64,000 nucleotides of DNA from Wolbachia endosymbiont of Ctenocephalides felis wCfeT. GTDB lineage: Bacteria; Pseudomonadota; Alphaproteobacteria; Rickettsiales; Anaplasmataceae. The DNA lies in NCBI RefSeq assembly GCF_012277295.1, contig NZ_CP051156.1, positions 1,431,539 through 1,495,538 of the forward strand. The letters are read 5' to 3'. The notes under the pieces were generated by a model. That model did no database searches. It had not been told where the DNA came from and was given only the letters and a program-made list of their open reading frames with translations. The translations under genes and the position numbers were made by a program. Of this stretch, positions 28,956 to 38,260 are shown piece by piece (position 1 is the first letter of the stretch; each line of letters opens with the position of its first letter).

Positions 28956-29795
28956 CTATTTACCCATATATAATTCACAACACTTTTTTGTCAGGTATCT
29001 AACCCTACCAATATATGCTGCACGCTCATTTACGCCAAGCACACCTCTTGCATCAAGTAAATTAAGTAGATGACTGGTCTTAATGCATTGATCATAAGCT
29101 GCTATAGGTAATCCTTTTTCAACGAGAAATTTACATAATTTTTCTGTATCTTCAAATTGCTGCTGTACTACCTTTGGATCATAATAGTCTAATGCTAAAT
29201 GAGAAAATTCATATTCCCTTTGCTTGAAGATATCCCCATAAGTAACGTTATTGCCATTCCAAATTATATCGTAAACATTGTCTATGCCTTGTATACACAT
29301 TGCCAAACGCTCCAGCCCATAGGCAACTTCACCAGGGATTATCTTGCAATCAATTCCTCCAACTTGTTGTATATAAGTAAGTTGTGTTACTTCCATTCCA
29401 TTGCACGTGACTTCCCAACCAAGCCCTGATGCACCAACACTTGGGTTTTCCCAATCATCTTCAATAAACTTGATGTCGTATTTGTCTGTTGATATGCCAA
29501 GAGCCTTTAAGCTATTCAAATAGACATCTTGTAGATTGCTACCAGATGGCTTAATAATAACCTGATACTGGTGATGTTGATATAAGCGATTTGGATTATC
29601 GCCATAACGACCATCAGCAGGTCTTATTACTGGTTGAAGGTATGCAATTTTTGCTGGCTTTTCATCAATTGCTGACATGATTGTTGCTGGATGTAGTGTA
29701 CCAGCTCCAACTTCGGATGTATATGGATGGAGTATAGTACATCCTTCACCAGACCAAAAATCTTGCAATCCTTTTATTATGCTTTGTAAGTCCAT
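28956..29795 (-). CDS. glyQ: glycine-tRNA ligase alpha subunit
   Basis: 279 residues, typical of GlyQ. The start LQSIIKGLQDFWSGEGC, then HPYTSEVGAGTLHPAT and YLQPVIRPADGRYGDNPNRL are hallmarks. The class II catalytic core continues with IKFIEDDWENPSVGASGLGW and VAYGLERLAMCIQG. It activates glycine with ATP in the alpha2beta2 enzyme. It is first in the minus-strand unit with glyS and uvrC; the 55 bases upstream are A+T-rich and probably contain the promoter. Confidence 0.98.
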   Translation of the reverse strand: MDLQSIIKGLQDFWSGEGCTILHPYTSEVGAGTLHPATIMSAIDEKPAKIAYLQPVIRPADGRYGDNPNRLYQHHQYQVIIKPSGSNLQDVYLNSLKALGISTDKYDIKFIEDDWENPSVGASGLGWEVTCNGMEVTQLTYIQQVGGIDCKIIPGEVAYGLERLAMCIQGIDNVYDIIWNGNNVTYGDIFKQREYEFSHLALDYYDPKVVQQQFEDTEKLCKFLVEKGLPIAAYDQCIKTSHLLNLLDARGVLGVNERAAYIGRVRYLTKKCCELYMGK

Positions 29796-29850
29796 GCAAA
29801 TTGCACATTTTTTATACTAAATATATAAATCAATCAGAATTATTCAATGT

Positions 29851-30606
29851 TTATTTTTTAATAATATTATGTAAATAATAACTAAGGTCGGCTGAGCTTT
29901 CTTGAATATACTGGGTTATAGCTTTATTAAGAATAATTGCGTCATGCATAGTTAAATCGCAGAATATAAATGCTGTTAAATACAGTAGAATCGCTGCATA
30001 AAACATATGAAAAACTCCCTCAAATGTAATTGATACCGCATTGTTGTAACCAAGCTGTAGTGTATTTAAAGGCCATGGTCTTATTGCCTCTACAACATTA
30101 AAAAATACGTAAGGTATCATTATCAAGAAAACACAATGCATGAAGTCATTAAACCATAATGGACACATAAGTATACCCTTACATATAGTTTTATAGAATT
30201 TGCTTATAGTATTATAAATATATAATATTGCTGGCATTGAAAATGCCACAGTTAGTGCTTGCCCGGATGCTAGATGCACTACTATGTTCTCACTACTACT
30301 TGCTCCAGGATCTTGAGCATGCACAATGAATATTCCAATTAGTTGTAGAATTATAATGATTATTGATAACTTTATGAATATAGAAGCTACAACTATACTA
30401 GATGTTGGCGTCTGATAGAGCAGAAACTCAGCACCATATGTGAACATTAATATAGTGCCTGTTACAAATAATATAAAAAAGGAGGACCAATAATTCTGCC
30501 AAACTGGTAAATATCCAATGCCTAGAAAGGAACTTACTATTTTAGCAGGAAATACCTTACCAAACACTTTTCCAATGATTATCGAAAAAGATTCCATGAA
30601 TCGCAC
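29851..30606 (-). CDS. PgpA-like membrane protein with altered active-site motif
   Basis: 251 residues, with about five to six hydrophobic segments. Three stretches line up with phosphatidylglycerophosphatase A: FLGIGYLPVWQNYW (28-40; GxGYLPxxPGTWG in PgpA), DP plus ENIVVHLASGQ (99-116; DPxxIVIDEVxGQ) and FFNVVEAIRPWPLN (168-181; FRxFDIxKPWPI). In PgpA the D-E pair of IVIDE binds metal and is needed to dephosphorylate PGP. Here it is replaced by H111-L112, so this protein is probably not a standard phosphatase. It is also longer than usual PgpA. The homology is judged by eye and could be wrong; otherwise it is an unknown inner-membrane protein. It is separated by a hairpin from the next minus-strand gene. 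Confidence 0.5.
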   Translation of the reverse strand: MRFMESFSIIIGKVFGKVFPAKIVSSFLGIGYLPVWQNYWSSFFILFVTGTILMFTYGAEFLLYQTPTSSIVVASIFIKLSIIIIILQLIGIFIVHAQDPGASSSENIVVHLASGQALTVAFSMPAILYIYNTISKFYKTICKGILMCPLWFNDFMHCVFLIMIPYVFFNVVEAIRPWPLNTLQLGYNNAVSITFEGVFHMFYAAILLYLTAFIFCDLTMHDAIILNKAITQYIQESSADLSYYLHNIIKK

Positions 30607-30656
30607 CTCAGTAATGCTTTTTTTACATAGTACTTCATTGTAATTAGTTTATCAAT

Positions 30657-30704
30657 AATTTGAAACAATATATTTATTACTAAATAAGTATATTGTTTCA
30701 AATT
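30657..30704. terminator. strong hairpin between two minus-strand membrane-protein genes
   Basis: Arms AATTTGAAACAATATA (30657-30672) and its complement (30689-30704) give a perfect 16-bp stem with a 16-base loop, six bases past the stop of the 571-residue gene. There is no long T-run, so it could end transcription or protect an mRNA end. Confidence 0.55.
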
Positions 30705-30709
30705 TCTAG

Positions 30710-32425
30710 CTATTGTTCCTTGGCCACAGCGCTAAACGTAGATACTGATGGTTCTCTTAAGGTTTCGCTTATTGCTGTATCTGTTGTTTGTAGCTTTTTC
30801 TGTAAAATCTTTTTTATCTTTTTCTCACCGTGATGTTGACTAAGTTCTGAGCATATCCTGCTATATCTTTGTTTTTGTGGTAAATGCCTTAGTTGATCTA
30901 ACATTCTTACCACCTGGCCCTCGATGGCTCTATCGGCTCTTGACTTAAATTCTCTAACTTCCTTACCAACTATTTCATTAGCTATTCTTCTAGCTTCATC
31001 CACAGATGAATCTTTTAATGAAAAATCTGTTTTAAGTAAATCTCTGTTCAGAAATTCTAAAAAAACTTTTTCTTTTATATCTGCTATTAATCTTACTATA
31101 CGCTCATCCTCTAGCGTAAAACCCCCGGCAGCGCAACATTTTACATTTACTTTTCGTGTGATGTAAGAGGCCAAATTATCATCTGGTAATTCCATTAATT
31201 CTATACATACAATATCTCTTATCAGTGTAAGTACAATCTGTTCTGTATAGTTTGAAGTAAAGTCAAGAAGCCCTCTCATCAATGGTATACTTGCTTCCTC
31301 AATGAAATCATCCACGATCTCTTGACTTTTAGTATCCTCAGGGTCGTTTCTAACCTTATGCCAAGCATTCAAGATCTCTTTGTAGTTTTTCTTCTTCTCT
31401 AGCATTTTTATCATGAACGCACGTGCTTCATGCTTTGCTTCGGAAAGGAGCATTTGTCCGGGTGGTCTGAACCAAATCTCTGGGTCAGAATGGATGCCTT
31501 CCAGTGTACTTAACATTCTGTAGATAATGCCAGTAAAGCAGGTGTTGGGAATTCGTTCTTTTCTAGAGAAAGTTTGGCTATCAAGCAGATTTACAATTAG
31601 TGCATCCTTCTTATTCTTTATGGCCTCGATATCCCCATCATTACAGGCTCTCAGAACTAAAAGAAGAATTTGCCCACCTGTGAAACCAGAACTATGCCTT
31701 TCATCACCTTTGCAAAAATCTTCTAAGAATGTGGTTAGCCTGCCCTTATCTTCGTCACTAAATTGACGACTGCTAAGTTCATCTAGGTTATTTATATATT
31801 CAATGAATTGCTGATATTCTTCATCATTAATAGTATCTTCTGATAATTTTTCGTCATATTTCTCCTTTAGTTCATAAATATTTCTATTAATGTCGTCGTT
31901 TAACGCGTGAGGAAGTAAGTGCTCAAGCTTGGTATCAAAACTATTGACCATGCCGCGCGCATTTTCTTTTATGCCCTCCAAAAAGAAATTTATTGCAGCT
32001 TTAAGTAGTGTAAATGGATTAAAATCTTTTGGCCTTAATTCGCTTTGTAATAAAATTAAAATCATTGCTAGCGGTATTGCCGCAAACAATGAAATAAGCA
32101 GAAAAGTAGTGGTAAAAGCTACATATGTTATAGAAGCAGAAAATAAGAGAAAAAATGCTATCTTAATCGTATTGTTCTTAAAAAATATTTCCCAGTACTC
32201 TTTATTGCTTATTTTTTGCCGTTTCGCGGCTTTTATTTCCTTGTAAAGGTAAAACGTTTTTATTTCAGATCTAAAGAAAAATGTAGCAAAAGACAGAAAG
32301 ACATTAGCAGGATTAACTATTATGCTTAAAGAAACGAAAGTTGCAAAATAACCAGCAAATTTTGCTCTGCTAGATTCTCTTGAAGGAAATTGTAACTGAG
32401 AAATACCTATCATACACCACACCAC
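30710..32425 (-). CDS. unrecognised membrane-anchored protein
   Basis: 571 residues. Two hydrophobic zones lie near the N-terminus (about 25-52, and a longer helical-hairpin-like zone around 98-145: IAFFLLFSASITYVAF, FLLISLFAAIPLAMILILL). The remaining ~420 residues are charged, helical and without obvious motifs, for example KEKVFLEFLNRDLLKTDF and QVVRMLDQLRHLPQKQRY. I do not recognise it. Topology suggests a protein anchored in the inner membrane with a large soluble C-terminal part. A hairpin follows the stop, and the gene upstream on the same strand codes a metal transporter with no evident link. Confidence 0.75.
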   Translation of the reverse strand: MVWCMIGISQLQFPSRESSRAKFAGYFATFVSLSIIVNPANVFLSFATFFFRSEIKTFYLYKEIKAAKRQKISNKEYWEIFFKNNTIKIAFFLLFSASITYVAFTTTFLLISLFAAIPLAMILILLQSELRPKDFNPFTLLKAAINFFLEGIKENARGMVNSFDTKLEHLLPHALNDDINRNIYELKEKYDEKLSEDTINDEEYQQFIEYINNLDELSSRQFSDEDKGRLTTFLEDFCKGDERHSSGFTGGQILLLVLRACNDGDIEAIKNKKDALIVNLLDSQTFSRKERIPNTCFTGIIYRMLSTLEGIHSDPEIWFRPPGQMLLSEAKHEARAFMIKMLEKKKNYKEILNAWHKVRNDPEDTKSQEIVDDFIEEASIPLMRGLLDFTSNYTEQIVLTLIRDIVCIELMELPDDNLASYITRKVNVKCCAAGGFTLEDERIVRLIADIKEKVFLEFLNRDLLKTDFSLKDSSVDEARRIANEIVGKEVREFKSRADRAIEGQVVRMLDQLRHLPQKQRYSRICSELSQHHGEKKIKKILQKKLQTTDTAISETLREPSVSTFSAVAKEQ

Positions 32426-32483
32426 CTATGTTATTACTAGTTAGTGATAACATCATTATACAATGTATGTCAATATGGTAATA

Positions 32484-33398
32484 TTAATGTTTCAGTATCT
32501 TGTGATCTACACATTCATCGTGTTCAATCTCAACTGTAGAGTGTGCGATTGCAAATTGATTGAGCAATATTTTTTTTATTTCATATAAAACATCAGTATG
32601 TTTTGCACTTTGAGTAACTTTTGCGTGCATAGTAATTATAAGATAATTATCAGATAGCGACCATGCGTGTATGTGATGTACATCTATTACTTCAGGTAAC
32701 TCTAGTGTGATTCTATCTTTTATTTTCTCAGTGCATATGCCATCTGGTGTGCCCTCAAGAAGTATGTGACAAGAATTTTTAAGAATTTTATAACCACTAT
32801 TTAAGATTATTACACTGACAAACACTGATAAAATAGGGTCTATTATTTGCCATCCGGTGAACATAATAATTATGGAAGCAAGTATGGCAGCTATGGAACC
32901 CAAAATATCTCCAATCACATGCAATACAGCACTTTTTATGTTTATATTATTCTCGCATTTACTGTGTAATATGAAAAAGACTATTATGTTTGAAATCAGG
33001 CCAAGTGTAGCAACAGTCATCATTATCTTCCATTCAACATTAACCGGGTAGATAAACCTTTTTACTGATTCAAACATAATAACTATTGCAATGAGGAATA
33101 AGGTTAAACCATTAACAAATGCTGAAATTATTTGCAGTCGATGATATCCATATGATCTCTGTAAATCAGATTTCTTAGCTGAAAATTTATGCGCTGCCCA
33201 GCTTAAAACTAATGCAAATAGATCAGTGAGCATATGTCCAGCATCTGAGAGCAATGCGAGTGAATTTGAAATTATTCCACCTACTATTTCCATAAACATT
33301 GTTATTGCAACTATAATTATGGAATAGATCAAACGTTTTGATTCTGCTGCTGAATGTTTTCCGTTATGCACTGCTGTCATATAAAACTTTATAAACAA
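32484..33398 (-). CDS. cation diffusion facilitator (CDF) metal exporter
   Basis: 304 residues. Six transmembrane segments are apparent, with the CDF metal site motifs SLALLSDAGHMLTD (TM2, HxxxD) and AVLHVIGDILGS (TM5, HxxxD). A cytoplasmic C-terminal domain follows (LPEVIDVHHIHAWSLSD ... HSTVEIEHDE), typical of dimeric CDF proteins. These export Zn2+ or related divalent metals by proton antiport. The first ATG gives a seven-residue lead before a second Met at residue 7, which may be the real start. The motif pattern fits the ZitB/CzcD group, but the metal cannot be fixed from sequence. Confidence 0.93.
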   Translation of the reverse strand: MFIKFYMTAVHNGKHSAAESKRLIYSIIIVAITMFMEIVGGIISNSLALLSDAGHMLTDLFALVLSWAAHKFSAKKSDLQRSYGYHRLQIISAFVNGLTLFLIAIVIMFESVKRFIYPVNVEWKIMMTVATLGLISNIIVFFILHSKCENNINIKSAVLHVIGDILGSIAAILASIIIMFTGWQIIDPILSVFVSVIILNSGYKILKNSCHILLEGTPDGICTEKIKDRITLELPEVIDVHHIHAWSLSDNYLIITMHAKVTQSAKHTDVLYEIKKILLNQFAIAHSTVEIEHDECVDHKILKH

Positions 33399-33492
33399 AA
33401 AGTGTAGGTAATAATATCAAAAAACTTGCCCTTTAACTGTATAAAAGTCAATAATAATTTCTTTTCCCTCATATACTTAAATTATACACTTG

Positions 33493-34197
33493 TCATTTAC
33501 TTTTAAAAGCTCCTGTAGTGAACTGCTGTATGTATTTGTTTTTAGTGTTCTGTATTTCCTGAACAGTTCCATAAAAGATAATCTCTCCTTCATATAGCAC
33601 TGCTATTTTATCTGCTATTTTAAACGCACTATGAATGTCATGTGTTATTGTGATAATGGTATGCTTGGATAATTTTATTATGATATCATTTACAATATCT
33701 GACATAATTGGATCTAATCCTGAAGTTGGTTCGTCAAGAATTAGAATTTCTGGATTGTGTGCAATCGCTCTTGCAAGCGCTACTCTTTTTTTCATGCCTC
33801 CCGATAATTCTATTGGAAACATATCTGCTATACCTTCTTCCAACCCAACGTCTCTCAGCTTTTCAATTACTAATTGTTTTGCTTCTTTTTTGCTAATATT
33901 AAAGCGCTTTTTGTAATTAAAAGATATATTTTCCCATACTGTAACATAGTCAAATAAGGCAGAGTTTTGAAATAAAACGCCAAAATTATTTTTGTTTTTG
34001 CTGTTTATTTTTATCGAGCCAGAATCTGGTGATAACAAGCCAATAATTGTTTTTGTTAGCACAGATTTACCACTTCCAGAACCTCCAAGTATTACCAGTG
34101 ACTCTCCCCTTAATATGTCAAAACTTAGATTGTTCAATACTGTTTTATCATTAAATGATAGATTCAAATTTGATATTGATATTATGGGATCATGCAT
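33493..34197 (-). CDS. mlaF: MlaF-type ABC transporter ATPase
   Basis: 234 residues, one complete ABC domain: Walker A GGSGSGKSVLTK, the signature LSGGMKKRVALARA, Walker B ILILDEPTSGLDP and the switch histidine in ITHDIH. The DPIMSDIVNDII stretch after the D-loop is usual in the Mla/organic-solvent-tolerance group. It would drive lipid movement between inner and outer membrane together with MlaE, coded immediately upstream with an 8-base overlap. The MlaC-type periplasmic carrier is at 60.3 kb; no MlaD is in the window. Confidence 0.93.
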   Translation of the reverse strand: MHDPIISISNLNLSFNDKTVLNNLSFDILRGESLVILGGSGSGKSVLTKTIIGLLSPDSGSIKINSKNKNNFGVLFQNSALFDYVTVWENISFNYKKRFNISKKEAKQLVIEKLRDVGLEEGIADMFPIELSGGMKKRVALARAIAHNPEILILDEPTSGLDPIMSDIVNDIIIKLSKHTIITITHDIHSAFKIADKIAVLYEGEIIFYGTVQEIQNTKNKYIQQFTTGAFKSK

Positions 34198-34972
34198 AGA
34201 TTAGAGTAATTAGGTAGTTTATTAGAATTATCAGTATGGATGATATAACAACTGTTGATGTTGTGGCTATTCCAACTCCTCGAGCACCTTCTCTGCAGTG
34301 GTAACCATAATAGCAACTTGTAATGGAAATTATAGCGCCAAAAGCAGTTGCTTTCACTAGTCCAGTAAAAAAATCGTATGTATTAAAGAATTGGGCTGTG
34401 TATTTTATATATATATTTGCATTATGGTGAAATTCAAAGACTGCTGTAACGTATCCTCCAAACAACCCTATTAGATCTGCACATATTATAAGTATAGGGA
34501 ATACTATTACTGATGCTAAGATTCTTGGTGCAATCAAATATTTAAAAGGATTAATATTTAAAGTTGTAAGAGCATCTATTTGTTCAGTAAGGCGCATTGT
34601 ACCAACTTCTGCTGCAATTGATGACCCGACTTTCCCTACCATTATTAAGCTAATCAAAACTGGGCCAAGCTCTTTTATAATAGTAATTGTAACGATTTTG
34701 GGTACCACTTGTTCTGGATTGAGCAATGAACCGCTTATACTACTCTGTAAAACTATTACTGCCCCTATAAAAATTCCAGTTAATCCAACAATTGGCAGAG
34801 AAAAGAACCCTATCTCTATAATTTGTCTTGCTACATTACTGAAATAATATGGTGGAACAAAGCAGTGATATATAGATTGAATGAAGAATACGAACGCGCT
34901 ACCCAGCCTCAACAAAAAATTGATGAAATATCTACCAATTATTCTAACGCTATTTATGTCAAAAAAGCTCAC
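34190..34972 (-). CDS. mlaE: MlaE-type ABC transporter permease
   Basis: 260 residues with about six hydrophobic segments. Family signatures include GAVIVLQSSISGSL, VVPKIVTITIIKELGPVL, MVGKVGSSIAAEVGTM and RLTEQIDALTTLNINP, the MlaE coupling region. It forms the inner-membrane part of the Mla phospholipid transporter. It is first in a two-gene minus-strand unit with mlaF. In Wolbachia, which lacks LPS, this system presumably maintains outer-membrane phospholipid balance. Confidence 0.95.
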   Translation of the reverse strand: MSFFDINSVRIIGRYFINFLLRLGSAFVFFIQSIYHCFVPPYYFSNVARQIIEIGFFSLPIVGLTGIFIGAVIVLQSSISGSLLNPEQVVPKIVTITIIKELGPVLISLIMVGKVGSSIAAEVGTMRLTEQIDALTTLNINPFKYLIAPRILASVIVFPILIICADLIGLFGGYVTAVFEFHHNANIYIKYTAQFFNTYDFFTGLVKATAFGAIISITSCYYGYHCREGARGVGIATTSTVVISSILIILINYLITLIYA

Positions 34973-35180
34973 TTTATTTATCTTAGCTAGAAACTAGTTT
35001 TACTTATTTTACTAAAATTTTTATTAACTACACTGTAAAGTATAATTTATATATGCTTTGAGCTCAATGTTTCTTAGTGCTTTTTGTACAAAATTCTAAA
35101 ACTTAAGGTAAAGAAAGTGCTGTAAAGTAAGGAAAAAAGGCTTAAGCAAGAAAGACTAGAAATATTTTACTTAAAAATGT

Positions 35181-36044
35181 ATGTTATTTTATTTAGAATA
35201 TCTTAACTTGTTTGTTTATAACTTCTCAGTGCTACAAAAATTTTACAGCATTATTTATTGTCTTTATCGTGCTTTAATTGACACAATTGATAACGATGGA
35301 ATGGAACATGCGGGATATTTATCATTTTTAATCTTGCTATCGATATTTCCATTTCTCATTGTTTTGATAGCTTTAGCGTCAACATTCGCAAGCTTCTTAG
35401 ATCAATATAACATGGGTTGGTCATCTATTATTGATAGTATGCCCCACGAAATTTTAGCACCTTTAATGCCGAGAATTAAAGAGATAATCTCAGGTCCACC
35501 GCAAAATTTACTAACTTTGGCAATTGTGGGTTCTATTTGGACGGCTTCATCAGCAGTTGAAGGGTTGAGAACAATATTGAATAAAGCCTATAAAGTCCCA
35601 GTTTCACCACCATATATATTAAGAAGAGTATTAAGCATATTACAGTTTTTAGTAATTACACTTGTTGTTACCTTAACCATAGTATTTTCTACATTAATAC
35701 CAATGCTAATTGATTTTTCCAATCAAGGAATGAGTTATACTAAGTACTTTTTCACGGAATTTGTGCTATTTGTTGTGGTATCATGGCTATATTTCATGCT
35801 GCCAAATGTAAAACACAGTCCATCAGATATATTTCCTGGATCTTGTGTAGCTGTTATTCTTTGGACGATTTCTGCTTCAGCCTTTAAGCAATACTTAAAA
35901 ATCTCTTTTTACCAGCTAAATATGATATATGGTAGCTTAGGAGGTATAATAGCATCTTTACTATTTTTTTATATGCTAAGTTTAATTTTTATATATGGAG
36001 CAAAATTTAATTTCCAGCTAAAATACTTTAATGAATCTCGCTAA
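35181..36044 (+). CDS. YihY/BrkB family membrane protein
   Basis: 287 residues with about six transmembrane segments. The family start is seen in HAGYLSFLILLSIFPFLIVL, then IVGSIWTASSAVEGLRTILN and WLYFMLPNVKHSPSDIFPGS, followed by MIYGSLGGIIASLLFFYM. The family was once called RNase BN, but that assignment has been withdrawn and the function is unknown (possibly a transporter). The SDR gene starts 12 bases after its stop, so the pair is likely one transcript. Confidence 0.92.
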   Translation: MLFYLEYLNLFVYNFSVLQKFYSIIYCLYRALIDTIDNDGMEHAGYLSFLILLSIFPFLIVLIALASTFASFLDQYNMGWSSIIDSMPHEILAPLMPRIKEIISGPPQNLLTLAIVGSIWTASSAVEGLRTILNKAYKVPVSPPYILRRVLSILQFLVITLVVTLTIVFSTLIPMLIDFSNQGMSYTKYFFTEFVLFVVVSWLYFMLPNVKHSPSDIFPGSCVAVILWTISASAFKQYLKISFYQLNMIYGSLGGIIASLLFFYMLSLIFIYGAKFNFQLKYFNESR

Positions 36045-36056
36045 GGAAAAAAGAGG

Positions 36057-36794
36057 ATGGGTAAATTAGAAGGTAGAGTAGCTTTAATTACTGGAGCATC
36101 AGGTGGAATTGGCTCTGCTGTTGCAAAAAGATTTGTAAAAGAGGGAGCTAATGTAATCCTGGTTTCAAGAGCTATTGACCACCTTAATCCGCTATATGAA
36201 GAAATTGGAAAACTTAAAGAGTTTAGAGAAGGCTCTGTTAAGCTTATACAGCTTGATCTTTTGGATTTTGAGAATGTAAAATTACTACCAGGTATGATAG
36301 AAAACCTAAAACTATCAGAGTCTAGAGCTCTTGACATATTGGTTGCATGTACGGGGATGCTAGGCAAACTAACTCCAATTGGTGATTCTGCAGTTGAAGA
36401 GTTTCATAATGTAATGGATACAAATTTTAATGCCAATTGGTATTTACTGAAGAGCTTAGATCAAATATTAAAAAAATCCAATGCTGGAAGGGTAATATTT
36501 GTCACCTCTGAGGTAACTCTTTCCCCCTCTTCTTATCCATACTGGATTCCATACGCTGCAAGCAAAGCAGCACTAGAAATAATGGTTAAGATATATGCAT
36601 CTGAAACAAAACATGCGAAATTATGTGTAAATGCTTTATATCCCAATGGCCCTGTTGGTAGCAGTATATATGAACAAGCATTTCCTGGAAAAGAGATATC
36701 TGAATTAACATTACCTGATGAGCTAACAGACAAGTTTGTAGAATGTGCTTCTGAAAATTACAGCGCTTCAGGGGAAGTTTTGCCGCTTAATTAG
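36057..36794 (+). CDS. short-chain dehydrogenase/reductase
   Basis: 245 residues. Rossmann cofactor motif ALITGASGGIGSAVAKRF (TGxxxGxG) at 10-27, VACTGMLG in the NNAG position, catalytic Ser in FVTSEVTLS and the YxxxK pair in YWIPYAASKAALE. The C-terminal half is short but complete for the family. Substrate unknown; the sequence is not an obvious FabG, which would have an NNAGI core. IS66 copy B is inserted just past the stop codon, between this gene and the convergent flavoprotein gene. Confidence 0.9.
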   Translation: MGKLEGRVALITGASGGIGSAVAKRFVKEGANVILVSRAIDHLNPLYEEIGKLKEFREGSVKLIQLDLLDFENVKLLPGMIENLKLSESRALDILVACTGMLGKLTPIGDSAVEEFHNVMDTNFNANWYLLKSLDQILKKSNAGRVIFVTSEVTLSPSSYPYWIPYAASKAALEIMVKIYASETKHAKLCVNALYPNGPVGSSIYEQAFPGKEISELTLPDELTDKFVECASENYSASGEVLPLN

Positions 36795-36796
36795 TT

Positions 36797-38257
36797 GTAT
36801 CCATTCAGCCGGGCGGTAAAATAAAGAGTAGACAAGGAATGCTAAAAAGGTAAACTAGAGTGGCTATGAGGTAATATGGTTGATCTTTTAGAATTTTGCG
36901 AAAGTTTAAGCAGACTATAGAAAAGTTAGAAACAAAAATAGAAGAGCTTAAAGCAGAAAATAAAGCGCTAAGGATCGAAAACGCTGAGTTAAAAGAAAGG
37001 CTTGGCTTAAGTTCAAAAAATTCATCTATACCAAGCTCCAAAGAATTATATAAGATGAGGGAAAATAAGCCAAAAAGTGACAGGAAAGTAGGAGCACAGG
37101 TTGGACATAAAGGCAGTTACCGCCCTAAAATGGAGGCAGATGAGATGGTAAAAATAGAACTGCCCAATACGTGTGAGTGCGGAGGAGAAATTGCGGTATC
37201 AAAAGATCCGTATACTCATCAAAAGGTCGATTTGCCGGAAATCAAGCCGTATGTAGTTGAATATCAACTAGAGCATGGACGTTGCAAAAGATGTGGAAAA
37301 AGAAAAAGTAGCAAGCTACAAGAAGGAGTAACTGCGGACACATTTGGTCCAAGAGTTAAGTCAGTAATTGCAGCATTAAGTGGATTTTACAAGAATTCGA
37401 AAAAAGAAGTGGCAAATATTATAAAGGACATTTTCAACCTGGATATCAGCGTCGGTAGTGTATCAAATAGCGAGGCTAGAGTGGCAGAAAAATGCCAAGA
37501 AGCATATGAGCAAATTGAGGAAGAGGTAAGCAAGAGCAAAATTTTACATATCGATGAAACTAGCCATTACAACAAAGGTAAACAGGGCTGGTGCTGGATG
37601 TTTGCGAGCAAAATAGGAAGTGTGATCAAATTGACAGAGTCAAGAGGGATGAAAGTCCTGGAAAATAGTAAATTTGGAAAGAATAACAACCTAGTAGTGA
37701 CCGACAGATATGCAGCTTACAACTACTTTTCCAGCAAGAAAAGGCAGGTCTGTTGGGCACATTTAGCAAGAGATTTTGAAAGGTTGTCTCATAGTTGGAA
37801 TAGCGAAGTGAAAGTTTTGGGGTATTATTTAAGGAATGTTGCTACTGAATTATTTGCATTGAAAAAAGCTCTGTTAAAGGATGAAATAGACACATTAAGG
37901 TTCATAAGAAGAGCAAGAAAATTACGCAAGCGAACGAGATATTACTTAAAGAATATATCAAATTTACCCGAGGCAATTGGAGCGTCTCGAGTAGCAAAAA
38001 ATATCATGAAATCGGATCTGATGATGTGGAAATTTTTGGACGATCCAGAAAATATTCCACTGACAAACAACTATGCTGAGCGACAGATTCGGCATTACGT
38101 TGTTTACCGAAAAGTTTCATATTTTACACAATCGAAACGGGGAAATATGTTTCTTGAGAGGATAATTTCATTGTACTTGACTTGGAGGCAAAAGAAGTTA
38201 AATCCTTTTCAAAACCTACTGGCTATTGCTTCTTAAGCCATACACCTGAATGGATAC
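36797..38257 (+). mobile_element. IS66-family element, copy B (1461 bp, intact, with target duplication)
   Basis: Bounded by GTATCCATTCAG inverted repeats and by a direct repeat TAATTAGTT on both sides (36788-36796 and 38258-38266). IS66 duplications are usually 8 bp, so one of the nine matching bases may be chance. This is the only full IS66 copy here with a clean duplication, so it marks a simple insertion between two convergent genes and breaks neither. Confidence 0.95.
36896..38236 (+). CDS. IS66 transposase TnpC, copy B
   Basis: 446 residues from a TTG start; the ATG at 36875 is in another frame and gives only a 14-residue peptide. Order: coiled-coil leader (KLETKIEELKAENKALRIEN), zinc-ribbon-like cysteines (CECGGE, CKRCGK), then the DDE core ILHIDETSHYNKG (D), LVVTDRYAAYN (D) and NNYAERQIRHYVVYRK (E). 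QVCWAHLARDFERL is a typical IS66 segment. The frame is intact, and this copy is the likeliest source of active transposase along with copy C. Confidence 0.94.
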   Translation: MRKFKQTIEKLETKIEELKAENKALRIENAELKERLGLSSKNSSIPSSKELYKMRENKPKSDRKVGAQVGHKGSYRPKMEADEMVKIELPNTCECGGEIAVSKDPYTHQKVDLPEIKPYVVEYQLEHGRCKRCGKRKSSKLQEGVTADTFGPRVKSVIAALSGFYKNSKKEVANIIKDIFNLDISVGSVSNSEARVAEKCQEAYEQIEEEVSKSKILHIDETSHYNKGKQGWCWMFASKIGSVIKLTESRGMKVLENSKFGKNNNLVVTDRYAAYNYFSSKKRQVCWAHLARDFERLSHSWNSEVKVLGYYLRNVATELFALKKALLKDEIDTLRFIRRARKLRKRTRYYLKNISNLPEAIGASRVAKNIMKSDLMMWKFLDDPENIPLTNNYAERQIRHYVVYRKVSYFTQSKRGNMFLERIISLYLTWRQKKLNPFQNLLAIAS

Positions 38258-38260
38258 TAA

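Noticed and set aside
36875..36919. ATG upstream of the IS66 transposase
   Set aside because: It gives a 14-residue peptide in another frame. A programmed frameshift cannot be excluded, but the TTG start explains the gene.
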